DNA of 23,066 nucleotides, taken from Gracilariopsis chorda (lineage: Eukaryota; Rhodophyta; Florideophyceae; Gracilariales; Gracilariaceae). Both the position numbers and the translations under genes were made by a program. The notes beneath the pieces were generated by a model that saw nothing but the letters and a program-made list of their open reading frames with translations, had not been told where the DNA came from and searched no databases. The DNA lies in contig NBIV01000712.1 of the NCBI GenBank assembly GCA_003194525.1, positions 1-23,066 on the forward strand, written 5' to 3'. This document shows positions 18,244 to 23,066 of the stretch, piece by piece (position 1 is the stretch's first letter; each line of letters begins with the position of its first letter).

Positions 18244-21200
18244 ATGTCAGACTCCGAAGTTGAGTCAGAAACCACTTCTGGTGTGAAGATCCCGCGCTTC
18301 CACGGTAAGCGGGGAGAAGATTACACCATATGGAGACACCGTCTACGTGCTGCATGTCGTATTAAAGGTGTCTGGAATGTCGTTATGTCAAGTTCGGAGG
18401 AGTCATCTAGTGGAATAATGACACAAGCGTCTGGTTCTAGTGCTACCCAGACACCCTCCCGTACACTCGCAAAGCGCGAAAAGGCATGTGCAATCATCAT
18501 TTGTGCACTTGGTGATGCCCCGTTGCGTGTAGTTATGGATGTGGATGATGACCCCGGTCGCATGCTTCAACTACTTGATGCGCGATATGCCTCAAACAGG
18601 ACAGTGTCTCGTATAGCCGTGCAGACTCAGCTGTTCAGAATGTCGTATAATGGCCAAAACATGTCCGAATTCGTGGACCAGTTTGCCTCTCTGTTCTCGC
18701 AGCTGGACCGCATGGGCAAAGATGCCGCCATACCAGAGTCTCACAAGGCACCTATGCTTCTGGCATCTATTGACCCCAACTGCTCATTGGAATCAACTGC
18801 AGCAGCACTGAGGACCAAGGAGATCTCGGAACTGACCTGGGACTATGTAGCAACAACCCTAATTGATGAATATAATGCTCGTCAAATGGGGTCAAGCAGT
18901 TCTGGTAGAGGGCGCAATCGCAAGAAGAACAAGAACAGGGGTGGTTCCCGTATTAGCGGACACAGCAAATTATCAAATGGTATTGAGAATGATGGTAACG
19001 CATCAGATTCAACCACTGTGAACGACCCCACTGGTCGTGCATATGCTGCTGGAAACAAAAATGGGTACCACTGCACCTTTTGTGACCGCGATGGACACAC
19101 CCAGGACCGTTGTCACATGAATCCGGACAATCCTGACAACCATTTACCACAAGCTATCTTGGATCAGCTAAGGCTAAATGCAGTCGAAAAGCCTAAACGT
19201 TCCGCCAAGTCATCGCGGAAAGCATCAAAGGTTGAGATTGCTGGAGTCGCAGGTGAAAAGTCATCAGTGGTACCACCGGTTAATGAGTGCATTGACACAT
19301 ATGCAGACAGTGGCGCTACGTCTCATTTCTTTTGTTCGGTGTCGGCGTTCGTCCCAACCACAATGTTCGACATACCACATAGGACAATTGAACTAGCTGA
19401 CAACACCACGGTCACTGCCACGCAACAAGGAGATGTGGTATTACCGTTTGTGGATGTCAATCTTAGGTTGTCTAATGTGCTGCTCGTTCCGAATCTTGGA
19501 TATAACCTAGTTTCTGTAGGGCGGTTGGCTGACAAAGGTATCCACTCACTGTTTTGTGATAAGGAAGTACGCCTACAACACGAAGATGGGTTTGAGGTCG
19601 GGCATGGGACTCGTCATCATCGCTCCCGTTTATACACCCTGCCAAACCCAATCGACCATACGGACACATCCACGGTGCTTGCTGCTACCGACGAGCGCAC
19701 TAGTTCATTGTGGCACCGCCGACTGGCACATATGAATGAACATGACCTTCAAAGAGTTCATGCTCACGTCGACGGTGTACCAAACATCAAGGGCATGGAG
19801 GAGGTATGTCGACCATGCCGCCTTGCCAAGGCGCATAAACTGCCATTTCAGGGCAAGTTTGAACGAGCCAAGCAGGTTGGGGACGTGGTGCACTCGGACA
19901 TTATCGGTCCGTTGGTGCCATCATTCCCCGACCGATTCCGGTATGCATCCGGATTTGTCGATGATCACTCACGATATGCAGTCCTTGGGTTCATGGTGCA
20001 CAGAACTGAGATCAGCGAAGTGTTCTTGGGAGTAAAGCAGAAGCTCAAACAGCTTGGAGGAGAGCATGTGCTTATTCGAAAACTGCACTCTGACAACGCA
20101 GAAGAGTATATTGCTTTCCAACACAATCCCGACAATGGTCTTCAGGAGGTATCGTTTTCTCCTCCGTATACCCCACAACACAATGCTATTGCGGAGCGCA
20201 TCAATCGCACTATGGGGGAAGCTGCCCGAGCTTTGCTGATTCAAGCAAGTTTACCAGACTGTTTGTGGCCATATGCACTGAAACATGTGATTTATATTCG
20301 CAATAGAGTGCCCCATTCCACCACTGGCGTGACCCCGTATGTGTTGGTCACTGACAATAGGCCTTCTTTGAAGTATATCAAAGTATTTGGATGTGCCGCA
20401 TATGTATTAAAAATGAACCCGGGCACCAAGTTCGAGTCTCGTGCACTTGAGGGAGTGTACTTGCAGACTCTTGAGCATGGTGTTTACGAGGTCCTAATAT
20501 CGGGTGACGACGATATTCCTCGAATAGTAAGGTCGCGTCATGTCACCTTTGATGAATCTAGGTTCCCTGGTGTACCGTATCTAAGCAATTATATGGATGA
20601 CGAGAGTGCATCAGATGCGACTTATAGTTCTGAGGATGATGTAGGCTCCACCAGCTCTGAAGAATTTTATGTTGACGATGTTGCCGACGTCATTTCAGAA
20701 TCCGAAAATGGCAGCATAGACCATTCTGGGGCACCTGTAAACGTGACTGCTAACTCTGCACCACCAGATATTGTTACTGATGACCACAATTCCGGCAACG
20801 AAGAGGGGTCAGAGAGTGATGCAGAGAACATTGAACAAGCAAATCTCGACTCTGAGTCACAGTCACGCTATCCTCGTCGCACTAGGCGTGCACCACAACG
20901 CTGGTGGCATATGGCTGGCGCGGCCAAATCGGAGGTTAAGGTTACCACGAGTGATGATCCCACACTCAAGGAAGCACTCTCCGCACCCCCAACTGAAAGA
21001 GAGCAATGGCTACATGCTATCGATGAGGAGTTCACATCCTTGGAAGACAAGGCTACATGGGTTGCGGATGACTCACCAAAGTCCGCGCCTCTACCAACGC
21101 ATGTCATTCTGAAGGTGAAACGTGACGCAGACAACTCCGTTGACCGATTTCGAGCTCGAATAGTGGCTGGAGGCAACCACCAGACATATGGTCAGGACTA

Positions 21201-21768
21201 CTTAGAGACGTACGCACCAGTCGTTTCGTTCAACTTGGTTCGCATGTTCCTGTACCTGATGTTGTGCATGCAGATGTTTGTTGCACAGGTGGATATTAAA
21301 ACCGCATTCCTGAACGGTGACCTCAAGGAAGACGTTTGGGTGATGTCACCGCGTGGCATTCCTGGTCTCAAGTCACGATGCTATAAACTGCTAAAGGCTA
21401 TATATGGGCTTAAGCAGGCTCATCTGGCATGGCATACGAAGTTCAGCACAGACATTAAAGGCATAGGTTTTGAAGAATTACCCAGTGCACCATGTGTCTT
21501 CAGGCGCAAATTAGCCGGTAACACATACGCATACATCTTGGTATACGTAGATGACCTTCTTATATTTACGCCAACTGCTGAACAACGTTCCCACATAGTG
21601 GAGGAGCTCAAGTCTCTGTATGACCTACGTGTTGAGACTCGTATCAGAATGTATCTTGGTGTTGAATTAACCTGGAACATGGACTCCAATGGCCAACTGT
21701 TAGGTGTAAAACTAGCACAGCCGCTGTATGTCAGTGGCATGTTTACGTCGGTTTGGACTGGAATGTAG
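18244..21768 (+). CDS. Element E gag-pol: gag, protease, integrase, reverse transcriptase
   Basis: A single 1174-codon frame from the ATG at 18244 (A at -3). UBN2-like gag covers residues 1 to about 270. The zinc knuckle CTFCDRDGHTQDRC is at 277-290. Protease DSGATSHFF has Asp at 355. The HHCC pre-integrase begins at LWHRRLAHM (about 489). The integrase core has Asp 552, Asp 617 and Glu 651, a DD33E spacing. An acidic Ser-rich linker follows. RT spans about residues 920-1160, with RARIVAGGNHQ, ETYAPVVSF, DIKTAFLNGDL and YVDD at 1101-1104. Gag and Pol are in one frame with no stop between them, as in most copia elements. The frame ends in a wrong-frame tail (FTSVWTGM) because of an extra T at about 21740-21742 relative to D. 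Confidence 0.94.
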   Translation: MSDSEVESETTSGVKIPRFHGKRGEDYTIWRHRLRAACRIKGVWNVVMSSSEESSSGIMTQASGSSATQTPSRTLAKREKACAIIICALGDAPLRVVMDVDDDPGRMLQLLDARYASNRTVSRIAVQTQLFRMSYNGQNMSEFVDQFASLFSQLDRMGKDAAIPESHKAPMLLASIDPNCSLESTAAALRTKEISELTWDYVATTLIDEYNARQMGSSSSGRGRNRKKNKNRGGSRISGHSKLSNGIENDGNASDSTTVNDPTGRAYAAGNKNGYHCTFCDRDGHTQDRCHMNPDNPDNHLPQAILDQLRLNAVEKPKRSAKSSRKASKVEIAGVAGEKSSVVPPVNECIDTYADSGATSHFFCSVSAFVPTTMFDIPHRTIELADNTTVTATQQGDVVLPFVDVNLRLSNVLLVPNLGYNLVSVGRLADKGIHSLFCDKEVRLQHEDGFEVGHGTRHHRSRLYTLPNPIDHTDTSTVLAATDERTSSLWHRRLAHMNEHDLQRVHAHVDGVPNIKGMEEVCRPCRLAKAHKLPFQGKFERAKQVGDVVHSDIIGPLVPSFPDRFRYASGFVDDHSRYAVLGFMVHRTEISEVFLGVKQKLKQLGGEHVLIRKLHSDNAEEYIAFQHNPDNGLQEVSFSPPYTPQHNAIAERINRTMGEAARALLIQASLPDCLWPYALKHVIYIRNRVPHSTTGVTPYVLVTDNRPSLKYIKVFGCAAYVLKMNPGTKFESRALEGVYLQTLEHGVYEVLISGDDDIPRIVRSRHVTFDESRFPGVPYLSNYMDDESASDATYSSEDDVGSTSSEEFYVDDVADVISESENGSIDHSGAPVNVTANSAPPDIVTDDHNSGNEEGSESDAENIEQANLDSESQSRYPRRTRRAPQRWWHMAGAAKSEVKVTTSDDPTLKEALSAPPTEREQWLHAIDEEFTSLEDKATWVADDSPKSAPLPTHVILKVKRDADNSVDRFRARIVAGGNHQTYGQDYLETYAPVVSFNLVRMFLYLMLCMQMFVAQVDIKTAFLNGDLKEDVWVMSPRGIPGLKSRCYKLLKAIYGLKQAHLAWHTKFSTDIKGIGFEELPSAPCVFRRKLAGNTYAYILVYVDDLLIFTPTAEQRSHIVEELKSLYDLRVETRIRMYLGVELTWNMDSNGQLLGVKLAQPLYVSGMFTSVWTGM

Positions 21769-22531
21769 CAAGTCTGCACGAAGTCCAATGGTAGAATCTT
21801 TCTTTTCCTCGCTTGATGTGGAGGAGGACAAGTCCCCATTTGAAGTCCAGTTGTATCAGCAGATGATCGGGTCTCTGCTGTACCTGGCATTACGGACACG
21901 TTTGGACATATTGGCACCCGTACTTATCCTAGCGCGCTTTCAGAAAGCACCAACTCGGTATTGTCATCGAGCGGTGAAGCGCGTGCTAAGGTATTTACGT
22001 GGCACTACTCACCATGGACTTGTTTATCAACCTGGTAACCTGCTGCTCAATGGTTATGTAGACTCTGATTACGCTGGTGACACCACTGATCGCAAGTCTT
22101 TGTCTGGCTTTATGATCAAACTTGGGTCATGTGCTTGTTTCTACGGTGCCCGTAAGCAGGCGTCAGTGGCATTGTCTACAGGCGAGTCCGGAGTATTACG
22201 CATTAGTGATGGCAAGTCAAGAGCTAATGTGGATATCTCGAGTACTTGAGGAATGTGGAATACCAGTTAATGAGAGTACTCCACTACGCTCAGACAACCA
22301 GTGTGCGATGAATGGGCCATTGGTGAGCGTTGCCCTCCGGACCGTGCCAAACACATTGACGTGAAGATACACTTTATCCGAGACTTGGTCAAAAGCAAGG
22401 TTGATAACTGTGGAATATGTGGCAAGTGAGGACAATGATGCTGACATACTCACTAAACCACTTAGTCCTGCTATTGGCACAGTTGATCATGGATAGGGTT
22501 GGTCTGACCCAGGAACTCGAGGAGGAGTGTT
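21743..22531 (+). pseudogene. Element E: end of RT connection and RNase H, multiply frameshifted
   Basis: Continuation of pol after the frameshift (open segments 21728-22249 and 22122-22364). It shows RRFGLECSKSARSP, the TRLDILAPV region, YVDSDYAGDTTDRKSLSGF and, across breaks, SDNQCA and the LTKPL region. Against D, one-base indels occur at about 21740 (+1), 22184-22193 (+1), 22309-22312 (-1), 22397-22402 (+1), 22471-22482 (+1) and 22528-22531 (+1, removing the stop codon at the LTR start). RNase H therefore cannot be made from this copy as read. The alternative is poor sequence quality, because the upstream 3.5 kb frame is clean. Confidence 0.88.
22518..22531 (+). other. Polypurine tract of element E
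   Basis: CGAGGAGGAGTGTT directly before the 3' LTR. Position and sequence match D's tract. Confidence 0.7.
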
Positions 22532-23066
22532 TGATGTTAGCACGTAGTCGAGTGCCGGGTAGTACTGGGACATCATGGTGCAACACTTGAAAACAAAGTT
22601 TCATATAACGGAGGGCTGTTTTTGGGACCTGCTTTACAAAGCGCATATGCGTGTGTTCTCAAACCCAACGTGAAACGGGCATATGATTGGCTACTGCAAA
22701 ACTCATATGCAACGTATTGGTTACAAGTGTTATGCATTCTATGGGCTCTTGGCACGGAACTGGCCACTTGGCATAAGGTGAATGGGTATGGGTACTGAAG
22801 AATATGTGTGGCTACATGTGGTTTACAGGTATATGGAAGTGTGTCATGTGTGCGGTTGTGCAAGCAGGCACGTGCCATGCACGCAACACACCTAGCGTAT
22901 GTACATGGATGCGGTGGCATGTGTTTTGTGCTTTGTCATTGTCATGATGATGCGAGTAAGTGTTTATACAGTGCTGCAACATGCTGGCACATTGTTGGCG
23001 TGTCCGGTTCACTTATTGTGCGTTGCTGGCTACTTGGTTCACTTGGTCTGCATTGTTGTAATGTGT
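22532..23066 (+). repeat. 3' LTR of element E (cut by window end)
   Basis: Matches 16643-17180. The window ends about 270 bp before the expected LTR end. The U3 module is at 22636-22734, with two one-base deletions relative to the 5' LTR and TGATTGGCTACTGC intact. Confidence 0.92.
22636..22734 (+). promoter_or_regulatory. Conserved U3 module, element E 3' LTR
   Basis: Sixth copy of the module in the window. It lacks one A of the AAAA before the palindrome and one C after TACTGCAAA. Confidence 0.65.

Larger units (their letters stand above)
16643..23066 (+). mobile_element. Copia element E, inserted in element D's gag
   Basis: Plus-strand Ty1/copia element with 5' LTR 16643-17450, PBS 17451-17464, leader, gag-pol from 18244, PPT about 22518-22531 and 3' LTR from 22532 to beyond the window. 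It is head-to-head with D and lies inside D's gag. The two LTRs differ over the comparable 536 bp by only about two substitutions and four one-base indels by eye, so the insertion is young. Confidence 0.93.

Noticed and set aside
1..23066. Envelope gene or other retrovirus-like extra open reading frame
   Set aside because: Between RNase H and the 3' LTR there is only the PPT in A, D and E. Nothing resembling an envelope or accessory gene is present.

Overview
This window is eukaryotic repeat DNA made almost entirely of Ty1/copia-type LTR retrotransposons nested in and fused to one another. I see no host gene, RNA gene, CRISPR array or prokaryotic feature. The eukaryotic assignment rests on four things: copia domain order (gag, zinc knuckle, protease, integrase, reverse transcriptase, RNase H), TATA-containing LTRs, polypurine tracts, and a primer binding site matching the anticodon half of initiator methionine tRNA, as in Drosophila copia. 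The species cannot be named from this sequence.

Region 1 (1-11640, minus strand) is a tandem array of one family, called Copia-A here, with the structure LTR - internal A - LTR - internal B - LTR. Internal A (730-5995) carries all domains but is broken by two one-base frameshifts. Internal B (6775-10861) is about 99% identical. It has lost roughly 1.2 kb (PPT, RNase H and the YVDD half of RT) and has its own frameshift. The middle LTR (5996-6774) is shared by both units.

Region 2 (11641-16642, minus strand) begins with a 51-bp fragment of another LTR, the common target of two insertions. It continues with element D: 3' LTR 11692-12484, then RNase H through to gag. D's gag is interrupted near its 43rd codon by element E.

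Region 3 (16643-23066, plus strand) is element E, a close relative of D. It has a complete 5' LTR, PBS, a structured leader of about 780 nt, a 1174-codon gag-pol frame intact through the RT catalytic core, an indel-ridden RNase H, and a 3' LTR cut by the window end.

The most interesting signals are non-coding. A 101-bp ungapped block in U3 is shared by the LTRs of A, D and E, although the A and D/E polyproteins are clearly divergent. It contains a CGCATATGCG palindrome, an invariant AACCCAACGTGAAAC and an inverted CCAAT box at fixed spacing. A second block of about 54 nt, with a possible hairpin, is shared by the A and E leaders. The window starts about 50 bp inside one LTR and stops inside another, and one-base indels are enriched near both ends. 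This looks like a contig broken at repeats.
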